DNA of 64,000 nucleotides from contig CM035234.1 of assembly GCA_020226215.1 (NCBI GenBank), forward strand, positions 15,900,713-15,964,712, read 5' to 3'. Under the pieces are notes generated by a model, which did not search any database, was not told where the DNA came from, and was given only the letters and a program-made list of their open reading frames with translations. Source of the stretch: Sindora glabra. Lineage: Eukaryota > Streptophyta > Magnoliopsida > Fabales > Fabaceae. Made by a program: the position numbers and the translations under genes. This document shows positions 37,605 to 49,789 of this stretch, piece by piece. Numbering within the stretch: position 1 is the stretch's first letter; every line of letters begins with the position of its first letter.

Positions 37605-37635
<31 letters not shown>

Positions 37636-38966
37636 TACGTGAATAACACATTATTATTCTTAATAATAATATATATGCATGAAAATAAGTCCAATTAATT
37701 GGATATTAATATAATTAAAGTCCAATTAATTATTATCTTATTCCTACTCCTTTTGTGTGACCCTATAGGTTCTTACTACGTTGACAATGACTCATTATTG
37801 AGCTATAGATAGTGAGCGGTAGTAAGAATGTCTGTGATTTGACATCCACCTAATACATGATCAACGTTTTGCACATAACCCTTTTTATAATAATATCCAA
37901 ATTGAATTGGAGGCATGGAATGTGTCATCCTCGTCAATGTTCAATTTATATTTCTTGATACTGAATAGACTTAAAATAAATGATTAATATCTCATATTAA
38001 TCTAATTGAGCATGGTTATACATTTCTAAGTCTCACTCAATCAAGGAGCCCAAGGATATTTCTCTTTTATACAAGAGTAACAAAATCCCATCTACATCAC
38101 TTACTTCTCTCTGCACGATTCATGACACACCTAATCAATGCCCTATTCGTCATCCTGATTAAAGGTGACATAGGACAATATTAAAGTAAGTAATTCCTCA
38201 TGTAGGGAACCATAGTGACTTCAGGTCAAAGATTTATGTGTATTTGTAATCATATGAGAATAACTTATAACACGTCTATTTATGCAATATTCTTATAGTA
38301 GGTTAATCCAGTACATTGTTCACTAACAATGTACTCATGTATTGACTTGATATCACATATCTATAATTCATAATCATCAGTCACTATACATGCTAGTCTC
38401 GATGTATTATTACTATTCTTTTCGTAATAATACTTGACTAGGGGGATTTTAGGAATAGTAAAGCTATTCTAAGGATAATTATTATATTAAGTTATAAATC
38501 ATGCAGAATAATAATAAAATTATGAAAATAAAATATAATAATTAAATTGCCTAAAATAAAACATAACATATTGTATATTATTTCAATCATTTATATGATT
38601 GGTTCCTAGGATATACACCAATAATTTGAATCAATATTTTACATGTGTGCTTAGTTCTTATTAGTAATTAACTAATAATTATATTTGTCAAATTGTAATT
38701 ATTTATGACAAGTTAAAATTGTAATACATATACAAAATTTTGATTGAAAACCTTACTACAAATACTTATGAAATCTTACTTGAATTTTCTCCAAAAAATA
38801 ATATAGAGTTATGGTAATAAAAAATAAATTTCTCTTAAAAAATAAAGTTATCTTCTATTAAATTTGTTATATTTAACATTATACTTTTAATTTATTTTTG
38901 ATTATATTAATATTTTATAATTAGACTCCTAAAAAAATATTTTCCATAGAAAACATACGGAGCTTA
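36832..38966. mobile_element. Probable MITE interrupted by a solo LTR
   Basis: The left edge (TTGTGCTCCATTTGTTATTA) and the reversed right edge (TTAAGCTCCGTATGTTTTCT, from ~38966) form an imperfect inverted repeat. AT-rich interior text on both sides of the solo LTR (TTATATATAATTATATTTTA; ATTATATTAATATTTTATAA) would restore an element of about 490 bases if the LTR is removed. No target duplication was fixed. Confidence 0.35.
36976..38623 (+). mobile_element. Solo LTR (1648 bp) with ATTTG target duplication
   Basis: The segment begins TGTTGGGAATTTGG and ends CACCAATA, flanked by exact ATTTG copies at 36971-36975 and 38624-38628. A final CA has probably become TA. No internal region, PBS or second LTR is present, which fits LTR-LTR recombination. 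It carries a (TA)n tract near 37612 and no open frame beyond 62 codons. The superfamily cannot be told from the LTR alone. Confidence 0.85.
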
Positions 38967-40070
38967 AATAACCAATCATTTAGCTAAATCGATTGACTGG
39001 TTTCTAAAGGACCAATTGGTCAGCCAGTTATTCTATCTTGGATCATGACTTGTCCTCGTGTTATTGATCCGCCCAACCCACTATTATTTCAATATGCTAT
39101 ATCAACGAAGCATTCCACATAAACTTTATGAGAGAAGATCACATAATAAAACAAAATGAATAATTACATATATAATGGAATTAATTACAAAATTTTGTAA
39201 AACATAAGTTTTAATTTAAATTTGTTAAATTTGGATCAAACAAAAGTGAATTAAACTAAAATAAAAGGGGTTCTTTGCAATTTGCTCTAAATGTAGAGTA
39301 TAAGGTACATTTTTACTTGGAAGGATTCCATTTTACTAGATATCCTTAAATACAATAAATCAAGTTTAATAGATTGAAACAAATTTCAAACTTAAGTGGT
39401 ATACACATATACGTAACGAAATATTTATAACTAGAACTATATCCTTGCAACGTACAGACTAATTAATGGTATAAAGTATGTCAGAGGACAACAAAATTTA
39501 CATATAATACATTTTTTGTTTGACGTATAACAATTTGAAATTATATTAATTTATTGTAAATATATGTACCAAAGAATAATAATATTTATTTATTTAATAT
39601 CATGTGAAATATTTAAATTTTTATTTGATCATAAGAAAGTAAATTTGATAATACAGGCAAATGTTTTAATAAAAAATTTTATCATTTCAATTTGAAAATA
39701 AATTTTAAAAAATTTATAAACAAACAAGCTTGAGGTTGGTCATTTAATAAACAAATCTGACGCTGGGTCGAAGCTCGATTTGTTTAATAAATGAACGGCC
39801 TTCAACATAGCTTATTTAGCTCATTCAATTTTATAAAAAGGAATGAATTCAGCAAAATTTCACCAAGAATTAATATATCAATTTATCTTCAAATTCTTAA
39901 CATTAACAAACAAGTGTAAATTGTGAATCATAGTAATTTTATCTAAAAAAAAAAGATTAGATGACCATCCAATAAAAAATAAATATAATAATGATAACTA
40001 TGTTATATAAAAATGATTATATATTATTATATATTTTACATCAATATGATATTATATATATATATATTAA
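38967..40070. other. AT-rich stretch, no gene seen
   Basis: It contains a GC-richer palindromic patch (GACCAATTGGTCAGCC, ~39028-39043) similar to one near 23189, and hAT-like words near 39735-39830 (GAAGCTCGATTTGTTTAATAA). No termini or coding frame were fixed. Confidence 0.4.
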
Positions 40071-41879
40071 CACTACAAGAAAAAGAAGCAACAACGACGA
40101 CACTTTTAGCGCCGACAAAATTTCAGTCATCGCTAAAGGTATTTCCGGCAACATTGTCGTCGGTAAAAGCGACATGACTTTTTAGAGGGAATAAGAAAGT
40201 TGGGCAAGAAGGAATTAGGCTTTTAGCGGCGACAAAAGTCGTCGCTAAAAGCCTAAAAAATTTTCAGCAGTAAAATTTGAACTCCAGCGGCAACAATTGT
40301 TGTCACTGAAAGTTCAAGACTTTCAGCGACGACATTGTCGTCGCTGAAGGGGGGACCATCAGCGACGACAGTGTCATCGCTAAAAGTCTTGGCCTTCAGC
40401 GGTGACAATTGTCGTTGCTGAAGATTCAAGACTTTTAGCGATGATATTGTCGTTGCTAAAGGGGGGACTATCAGCGACGACACTGTCGTCGCTGAAGGGG
40501 GGACCATCAGTGACGACACTGTCATCGCTGAAAATCTTGAATCTTCAGACTGAAGGCTAAGACTTTCAGCAATGATAGTGTCATCGCTGATGGTCCCCCC
40601 TTTAGCGACGATAGTGTCGTCAATGAAAGTCTTGAATTTTTTAGGCTTTCAGCGATGATAGTGTCGCCGCTGAAGGCCAAATTTTACCACCAAATTTTTT
40701 TTAGGCTTTTAGCGACGACTTTTGTCACTGCTAAAAGCTTAATTTTAAATTCTAAGACAAGGCTTTAGCGACGACATTGTCGTCGCTGAAACCTTCACCG
40801 ACGATCGAAATTTTTTAGTCGTTGGTGAAAGTTTTGGCTATTTATTCGCTGCGCCTCTTCCCTCCATGTTTGTGCGTTTCAAATTTTTGGAACTGAGGTA
40901 AGTTTCTGAACTTTCTCTTTCCTTTAAAATTTTTTATTTTAATATATTTATTTTTTATATATGTTGATATGTATTAATTTTGTATGTTGTATCTTTTAAT
41001 TTGTTAATTATTATTAGCACTTAACTTAGTTCATGGAGAGTATTTAGAGTTGATCAGTAGATTTTTACCATTGAGGTACGTGAATAAAAAGTTATAATAT
41101 CTTTTTTGTGTAATAATATATTTAATTTACTCAAATAATTTGCAATAAATTAATAGAATTGATAGTATGTTTAATTTAATATGAAATTTCATATTATTTA
41201 ATTTTGTATGTTGTAAATTTTAAATTTATTTATTTAAATTTAACTTAACATAAAATTTATAAATATAATTTACAACTAGGAAGTCCGTATTATTTTTACC
41301 ATTGCTTTATGAGTATTAATTTTTTATGTTGAATTAAATTGTTAGACATTATTAATAATATTACTGATATATTATAATTATATAATTTATATTAAATTAA
41401 ATTTTAAAAAAATATTGAATAATTCAAGTTAATTAAAATAAAGAATATTTTAGATAATATATTATTTGAAATATACGATAATTTGAATTTAAATTTTTTA
41501 AAAAAATTCAAAAAACCTTTAGCGGCGACACTTGTCATCGCTAAAGGCAAAATGTCGTCACTAAAGATCAGACTTTTAGCGATGACAAAGTCGTCGCTGA
41601 AAGTCAGATCTTCAACGACGACTTCTTTCCCTATAGCGACAAGTGTTGCTGCTAAAAATTAAATTTTAAAATTTTTTGAACTTTGAAATTATTTTCTGCG
41701 ATGACATTGTCGTCGCAAAAGGTCGGACTTTTAGTGACGACAAATTGTCATCGCTAATGACCTTTTCAGGAACGGACCTATACCGACGACATTTTTAGCG
41801 ATGACTTTTTCTTTAACGATGACCGAATACTTTTTAGCGACGACAAATGTCGCCGCTAAAAGTCTGTTTTGCTGTAGTG
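40071..41879 (+). mobile_element. Non-autonomous CACTA deletion derivative
   Basis: It starts CACTACAAGAAAAAGAAG and ends CTGTTTTGCTGTAGTG, flanked by TAA on both sides (40068-40070 and 41880-41882). Its sequence is collinear with the reverse complement of the 8.4-kb element but lacks both genes. 40071-~41270 corresponds to 36723-~35690 of that element, a ~25-base piece (~41268-41292) to ~35190-35165, and ~41293-41879 to ~28885-28351. It keeps the subterminal arrays, exon-1 donor (40898) and exon 2 (41018-41075). It encodes no protein and would need transposase in trans. Confidence 0.95.
40090..40830. repeat. Subterminal repeat array of the deletion derivative
   Basis: A dense array of GCGACGACA..TGTCGTCGC dyads, including a near-tandem GGGGGGACCATCAGCGACGA word seen three times (40358-40520). 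The array is about 100-150 bases longer than its counterpart at 36140-36700. Confidence 0.85.
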
Positions 41880-44800
41880 TAATTATTATTTTTAAAACAA
41901 GTTTGTTTTTTATTAAGGGCGCTAAATGAGCTTCTAGCCCGCGGATCAAGTGAGTTTCATGTAAATTGGACCAAAAAAGTTAGATTAATTAAACAATGAG
42001 CCTGGATAAATTTGATTTGGTGGGACGCAGTCCAAGCAAACTGTGTTCATGTGATGTGGTTGCCTTGTATGTTAATTTTTTTTTTAAAAAATTATATCTA
42101 ATTATTAGGCTAGTTCTTTGTTAAAAAATAAAGTAATTTATTAATTATTCTACACTACAATTCAATTCAAACATAATCCAATTGTCAAACAACCACATAC
42201 ATTTACTCAAAATAATTAAATATAATAAAAAATAAATAACAAAATCAATAAATATAAAAAATAAAAATTACAAAAATATTAAAATAGAATAATAAATATC
42301 AAAATATATAATTAAAATATAATATTTTTAAAACATAAAAAAAATTTTAAAAATAAGCTTAAATAAATTAGGCTCATTAACGTCCGAACCATGTAGATTG
42401 TAGCTCATTGTTATTTTGATTTGCCTATTGAGCAGCCTACTTGTGAATTAAATAAACTAAAATTTAAAATATTCAAATTCAGTTCATTTATTAATCAAAT
42501 CTGATTTTATTTTTGAAACTTATTTTCCAACATATAAATAGTTTTCTTCACCCAATTTTGCATTTTTCTTTTGTTGGAATTTCAAATCAGATAAAAGATG
42601 ACATAGGTTAATTTTACTTTATAAAAGCTTGACCTTACATAAATTTATGTGAACTCAAGAACAAATATTACATCTCAGCAACTTCATGATTTTTGTGATG
42701 GACAAGTAGTTTATGCTTTGTGATATCTATCATATATATGTAACATTAGAAGCTCTGAATGTTACTTATTTTTATATAAGATGAAATGTTTTAGATATTG
42801 GAGTAAATCATACTTTAGAAATAAAGATATTTACATTTTAATGTTGAAGTTTCTTAATATAACATTAATGAATTTGAACACTTTTTAATCTGAATCTTTA
42901 GCCTAGATTTACTCCCCTGTAGGGGTTATGCAGAGTCTAATTGGGCTATCAATATAAGGATAATTCACAACAATAAAATATGGACTTCCTTGATGAGGAA
43001 GTGTGCAATAATTTGATTTAGTTGAATTTAGTTTAAATTTTTATAACTCATTTCTAATTAATTTTCAATTGAAGAGACTCACAACCAATTATTTGATATT
43101 ATTAAATTGTATTAAATTGAAATTTTTTATTTAAAACAGTTTATAATAATTTATTTATGTTAGGATATTATTTTTTTAATTTTATTTTTCATGTTTGTAG
43201 ATAGTATACATTGTGTATTTTCATTTCTTACTACGCTTAATTCAATTCCATTTTTAAAATTATCATTGCTACCATTCATTCAAATTACATAATATTGAAA
43301 ATATATATGCAAATTCTAATTTTTTAAAAATAATTTATCCTTTTACATTAGAGATTACCATAACATTAACTACAATATTAAATATAGTTATGTATAAATT
43401 AATGATTATATAACACTTAATACAATGTGTATATAATATAATTTGGTCAGTTTTAATTCAATATGGGTTACAAAGTTTAAAAATGTAATCAATCGATGTC
43501 AACCAAAATCATTAAAAAAAAATTCAAACAAACCCATTTATAATTTTATACTAACTTAAACTACATAAAGTTGAAATGATTTAATTGTTTTAAATTGATT
43601 GATGTAATTTTGTTGGATTTTTTATTGTAGACCTCTTAATTCAATAATAAAATAAGATGTAAAAAGGTTTAATCCAATATTAAAGTGATTGAGTAGTTTG
43701 GGTCTAATAGTAATTTAACCCAACTAATGTGATAATGAGTAATTCTTAACAATAATTTAATTTACTAATATTATTAATATAAATAAAGGTCGCTAATCCT
43801 AAATCCAATAATTAATTCTAAACACTTTCTATCATGTCAAAAAATCTTCCTAATTAAATTTTTATCTAAGATTGGTAAGACTAGTTTTGAATAGCTAGTT
43901 ATGAATAGCTGGTTATGAATAACTAGTTATCTACAGCAAAACAACAAATTCTAATTTAATATTCACTCATAATAAATTCATCAAGTAATAATAAATTTTT
44001 TTATACTTAATATTATTTTTTTTTCACATGATTCAATTTGAGTTATTATTTTATAAGGTTTAATTTTAACAATTAGTATCAGAACTTTGAATCATGTGAA
44101 TTGAATACATTATTACGTGGATTCAAAAATAAAACTTTATTATGAATGTATTCTAGATGAAATTTTTCTATGACTCTTTAAATATATCATAACCCTTCAC
44201 ATATATTTATTTTTTTATTATATATATTATTTTGTTCTTTGTGAATGTTATGCATATTGTATGTGAATAAAATTTATGTATTTGTTTCATCCATAATTGG
44301 CTTATATATATATATATATATATAAGGATGAATTTCTTTGGATGTAAAATATTATAATTTTTATATACAAATAAGTATTTTATTGGCAAATCATGACACA
44401 ATCATATATCAATAACACAAGTTGCTTAGAGGTTTGACAAAATTTTCCTATAATTTTTATGAGTTTATATGAGCAAGCTCGTATAGTCCCAAGCCCACAC
44501 CATTACACCCACCTTATTTTACATCTCTAATTAATTATAGCCCCCGAGATTTTCTCTATATGGAATCCCATGATCAATTAAATTTAAAAAGTTGTTCTTT
44601 GGGCATTTATAATTAATTATAGCCTAAGGATTTGCTATTCGAAATCCCTAAATCAATTATACCCTATCCTTTTTTTCAAACTTTACGTGTTCCAAAGGTT
44701 TTAAACATTTGTTATCTCTTCTTTAATGTATGGGAAAGGTTGAATGACATTGGTAGAGATAATAGGGAGGAAAACAAGTATATATATCAATATTATGAAA

Positions 44801-46320
44801 AAATGACTATGATAAGGCCATGCAAAGAGGTATGATAATGTTATACCTTATGTTTGATCTCATAATTAATGTGTTTAATAGATAAGTTTTGTGAATGTAT
44901 TTTGTGAAACTTGTTAGATGTTGTATGCATATAAGACATGATTTATGAGATAATGTTGGCAGGGTAGGTGACATTTGCTATGTTTGTTGCTTATGCATTG
45001 GATTTACATACTTGTATGTGAACCAATAAGGTTGACCTTAAGAAAACAAGATCGAGTTCGTGAAAAAGATAAAGATGACTATGAGTCATAAGGAATGTTA
45101 ATTGCTTAATTCTTTATTTGCTTAAAGAAATATTATTTTGTATTAATTTATTATTAGTGATTCTAGATAGGTCTCAATAGTGCAATTGATAATTGAAATG
45201 AAATAATTCATATTATAAGTATGTATAGTTTTATTGGATTATTTTGTAAGTTAGTCCATGTAAGGCTTATTCTCGTTGAGATTTAATTGTCAATATTCAA
45301 TAACCTATAGCTTTAGGTAGAATGTTTATTTATTAAATTTTTGAACTTACTTTTTCATAATTTATTCTTTTTTAAGTTTATGTTGATGCACCACTACCGC
45401 CTCCACCACAATAGAAGAAATTCCTTTCCTAGGGATTTTTCATTATTTTGTGAGTTTGGTAGCATTTTATTTGTTAATTATTTTGAAAAATTGGCTAAAT
45501 TTTTTAAATTTACTAACTATGGGCTATGATCATATTTAATAAGGCTTAGAATTTTAAGGACTTATATTACATATAAACAAATTATCATAAAATTTAAGTA
45601 CGCTAACTTATTTCTTGTACTATGAGAATATGCAAATCTAATTTCTCCTTGACCTTCCTATTTATCAGAATATTTCAAAAGAAAGGAGATGAATTTACTA
45701 TTTTCTAGTACATTGTTTCCATCAATATTAGTTTTAGTAAAGGTTTGTGAAGTTAGATTTAATAATTCCATATCACTTACCCTGTATAGAGGTGGGATGT
45801 GACATGATAAAGGATTAGGCAATGAAGGAAAAATTAAGAAAATGCAAGCAAATCGTTGAATGGATCAGAGAAATGATGGTGTGGATAAAAGGAAGAAAAA
45901 TAATATGTGAATTATGAATCTTTGATAAAATTTAAATTGATGTATATTTAATTTTAAATATGACATCTAAAAATTAATATGAAAAATATTGATGAAAGAA
46001 AAGAATAACAACGATGCACAAACTGTAAAACTTTAACAAAATCTTAATTGGTGTATATTTAATCTAAAACATATAAATTATAATTTAATATCAAGAAAAT
46101 ATTGATAAAATTTGAATAAATTTTTTTATCTTAATTCATTAATTTTTTAATAAGAACATAGGATGTGAAATAAATCAATTCAATTAATAACTTATATATA
46201 TAACAAGAATGAATATGCATAAATTTAAAAAAATGCATTAAAATAAATAAAATGAATAAAATAATTTTTTAAAAAATAGAATGGAATATATAATAAAACT
46301 TAAAAGATTAAAAAATTGAA
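41880..46320. other. AT-rich stretch with weak transposon-like traces, no gene seen
   Basis: Between 41885 and 42490, loosely inverted words (GGGCGCTAAATGAGCTTCTAG; GTAGGCTGCTCAATAGG in reverse) hint at an old hAT-like relic. Around 44520-44660 a ~85-base unit starting TAATTAATTATAGCC is repeated once with divergence. Several plus-strand frames of 60-67 codons have no recognisable domain. Confidence 0.4.
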
Positions 46321-46510
46321 GTTTATTAATTAAGCAGGAGGGTGGGAGGAGGCAAGCGGGATAAAATTTTCAACGTCTAACTAATAGCTTGACACGTGTG
46401 GAAAAATGGCAAAATTTCTGCGCAGAAAACGTTGAATTTCTAAAGGTGCAGACTACAGAGATAGAGATGGAAATGTCCTGTTTCAACGACGCAATCAATG
46501 ACGTATTTCT
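46321..46510. promoter_or_regulatory. GC-richer patch with G-box
   Basis: GACACGTGTGG (46391-46401) contains a perfect CACGTG G-box and an ABRE-like ACGTGT. Also present are a GGAGGGTGGGAGGAGG purine run and a TTTCTGCGCAGAAA dyad (~46417). No gene is visible within 1 kb on either side, so this may be a stray match or part of a transposon. Confidence 0.25.
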
Positions 46511-48300
46511 ATATAAAATATATATAATAGATCATTTTTTTAATAATATAAAATTACATCATTAAAATAATTAATTTTAAATAAAATTTATTATTAATTT
46601 AAAATTAATTAAATTAAAATTATTAATTTACTGACATGAATTTATATTAATAAAAATAATGCACTATAAAATTTTCTTATTGTATTTTTCAATATTTTCT
46701 TTAGAAAAGAGGTAATTATTAATTTTTTCATTTAAATGCCAATTTTATAATATATATATATATATATTTAAATTTAAATTTTATAATTTTATAATATAAA
46801 AATTATAATTATAATTATTTAATTTTTATTAAATAAAAGTAAAATAACATGATATAACAAAGTATAAAAGAATGGAAAATATCATAAATATTAAAAATAA
46901 AGTCTGAATTAAATTATAAATTTTCTAATTTTTATCACTTTATTTTGTATTTAATAACAAGGATTTAAATTTAAAATTACTTTTAAATTTTATTTTTAAT
47001 ATATAAAATATTATTATAAGAATTTATGGTGATGCTTTTACATTAAGGACCACAGACGTGGGTTTGTCGTGAAGACTTACTAGCGCATGACTTGTCACTT
47101 GGATGTATTTCTAGGCTGGGTGGGGAAACCTTGTAGTCTTATCTTATCTTTAGGAGGCCGCGGCACATGGATATGCATTTTTTAAAGTATAAAACCCATT
47201 TTTCAAGGTAAAGTAAGATAATTCAATCTTTTAAAAATATTAATAATTTAAAATTAAATAAATAATAATTGATTTAAAATATTTTATAAATTTCTAATTA
47301 TTCATCGCTTTAATTTTTTATTAAAAATTACAATATTTAATTTTAATATTTAAAATATATCTTAAGAGCTCGATTATATTAATGTAATTGGTCTTCTTTT
47401 CCGATGGAGGCGGCTGAAATTATAAACATCGTGATCAATAGAATGACTAAACGTTATGATAGTGACATTTCCATTAGCATTGCATTTTCTTTAATATTAA
47501 ATAAATTTAAAGAGATTTTAAACAAATATCTTTAAATACATATTTCATCGTTATTTATTTTTCTCAACAAATTAAAAATATTTTTATGAAATTTTTGTAA
47601 TAAGAAAGTAATTTTTATTTAATTCTTGTATAATTCATAATTCTTAAGTATTTATACAAAATTCATGTGATATAATTTTGAAATTTTTGTAACTTTATTA
47701 AAGATTATAACACCTAAAACCTAACTTTATATAAAAGAATAGATTTTTATTTTATGCAATGTTAGTGTAGTTCCATTCATATTAGCAATGTATAAAATTA
47801 CAGGACATATCCCTTGTGTAGCTACCATTAAAACATAACATATTTTATATTTTTTTAACAATTTCTTTAGCCTTATCTAAAAAAATAATTTCTTTAATTT
47901 TTCAGTTAAACACATTCCATCACTTTTAAATTTTGTTTTTTATTTTTTAAAGTCTTTTTAATAATATATAAAAAAATTTAATCTTTTTAAATTTGTTGCT
48001 TATAAAAATGGCATAACAATAATTATCTTCATCCTTTTACCTTTTTTAAAGATTATTTGCTTAATAAATTGTAATAGTTAATCACTTTTCAAAATTTATT
48101 TCTTATAAAAGATTTTGGATACAACTACAATTGTAATATTTGACTATCTAAATTCATGGATCTCTATATATTCATGGAGTCCACACAAATCAATGATCGG
48201 ATATAACAATTACAGTTATAATTGCTACATTAGATCCAAATAAAAAAAAGCCTTCTTATAATTAATAAAAAGAATAAATCATTGAAAATGGAAAGTAACA
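46511..48300. other. AT-rich stretch, no gene seen
   Basis: Only one distinctive patch, 47035-47170, is GC-richer (GGACCACAGACGTGGG; GGAGGCCGCGGCACATGG). No coding frame or repeat termini were recognised. Confidence 0.45.
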
Positions 48301-49789
48301 AGAGAGTTTTTAATCAAGTATTATCATAATGACATGTATGAATAGCTTGTCCTTATGAAGAAGGCCAACTTTTATTTATAACCCTAGTTTACATGTTGGA
48401 TTATGTGATTATGGATCCTTGTTATAGTAACTCTTGAGGTGTAGCGCTTCTAGTATGATTTTGTGCCAATAACAAGTGGACATGTGTCCAAGTAGTTATT
48501 GACGTTTAGTCATGCTTTTATGACATATTTTGAAGGGTTCCATTAGATAAGTTATGTCTAAGTAGGCCACAAGCATGTGTTTGAGTGACCATAAGGAATG
48601 GATTACATATATAATGAGTATGGCGCTATAAGGCATTAGCCTTGACTAGCCTATCATTTAGTTGAATGTGTAGAAGTCTATTTGTATTTTTGTTATCACT
48701 TATTTGCTCTTTATCTCTTATGATGTCACTTTATAATATATGGCAATTCTTATTTTGATGTTTCCAATGACTTTCACAAGTTTCAAGTTTATCAAGACTA
48801 TTTTTATACTTTGCTACTGGTCATTTGATCCCTTTATTGCACACAAATCATGTTATTACCCTTCTTTTAAAAATCTTCATCACTTTGCATTAAAAATTTT
48901 CTATTCATTCATTTTTTATATTTTGTTTAGCGATCTTTGCAGCTCTTATTTTATTGGTGAACTTCGTTTTGCATTTCCACCATTCCACTTATTGTAATCA
49001 CTTCTCATTTTTCAAACATGGTGGTGGTGTTTTTCTATGACTATGCTCATTGTAATCTAGTAATTGCTTATTTCTCCTTTTTGGTATTGTTAGATGCTTG
49101 CATTTTTATCTTTTTTTGCTATAAAGTTTATGTATTTTTATACTTTGGTCATTTCTGAGATGGCAAAATGTTGGATAGTTCCAATTTTTTTATTTCCATG
49201 TTATTATTAGGTTTTTTTTCTTCTTTTCATGAACATTGATTTTATCTTTGCCATTATTTTCTATTTTCTATTTCTTTTGTTCTTGATTGTACTTCTTTTG
49301 CCTTTCACCAGTTACATGTCCCTCCTTACTTTATCCATTTAACGTTTTTTACCTATTTTTGAAGGTAGGTTAGTTTTTTCTTCATGTTTAGTGCTTATCT
49401 TGACATTATTCACTTAAGCGATTCATAAAGTGTTAAGAGTTCATCATCTTCCAAACTTAATTACGAAGAGATTTAAGCATGCATTTTTTGCCACCTAATT
49501 TCATTCACAGTGATTATGGTTAACCAATCAAGAAAACTTAGTATAATAGGAAGATTTATAAGAATTGCCCATCCATTCAATTGGATTAATGTTAAGGTTT
49601 ATAATTAACTAGCCAGATGAAATTGGACGAACTAAGAGTTTTTGGATACTTTGTGTGACACATGCTATGTTGATGAGTCCATGTGATAATTGATTCATTT
49701 TGTCACTTGTTAGGATGATGAATAAGTATATGGATATGACTTGATATCTTTTATGATATTTTATGGTGATTATATGACCAAGCTAGGAT
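48301..49789 (+). other. Probable leader region of the Tat-type element
   Basis: The composition is more balanced than the flanks, with many T-rich words and no long frame. It directly precedes the ORF1 remnant on the plus strand, so an LTR or leader origin is plausible. No LTR pair or PBS could be fixed. Confidence 0.3.

Noticed and set aside
40253..40525. Minus-strand 90-codon frame with a repeated TVSSLxVPP pattern
   Set aside because: The repeat pattern comes from subterminal GCGACGA motifs of the CACTA derivative; no start context or domain.
46391..46401. G-box as evidence for a nearby regulated gene
   Set aside because: No gene is visible within 1 kb; kept only as a low-confidence site.
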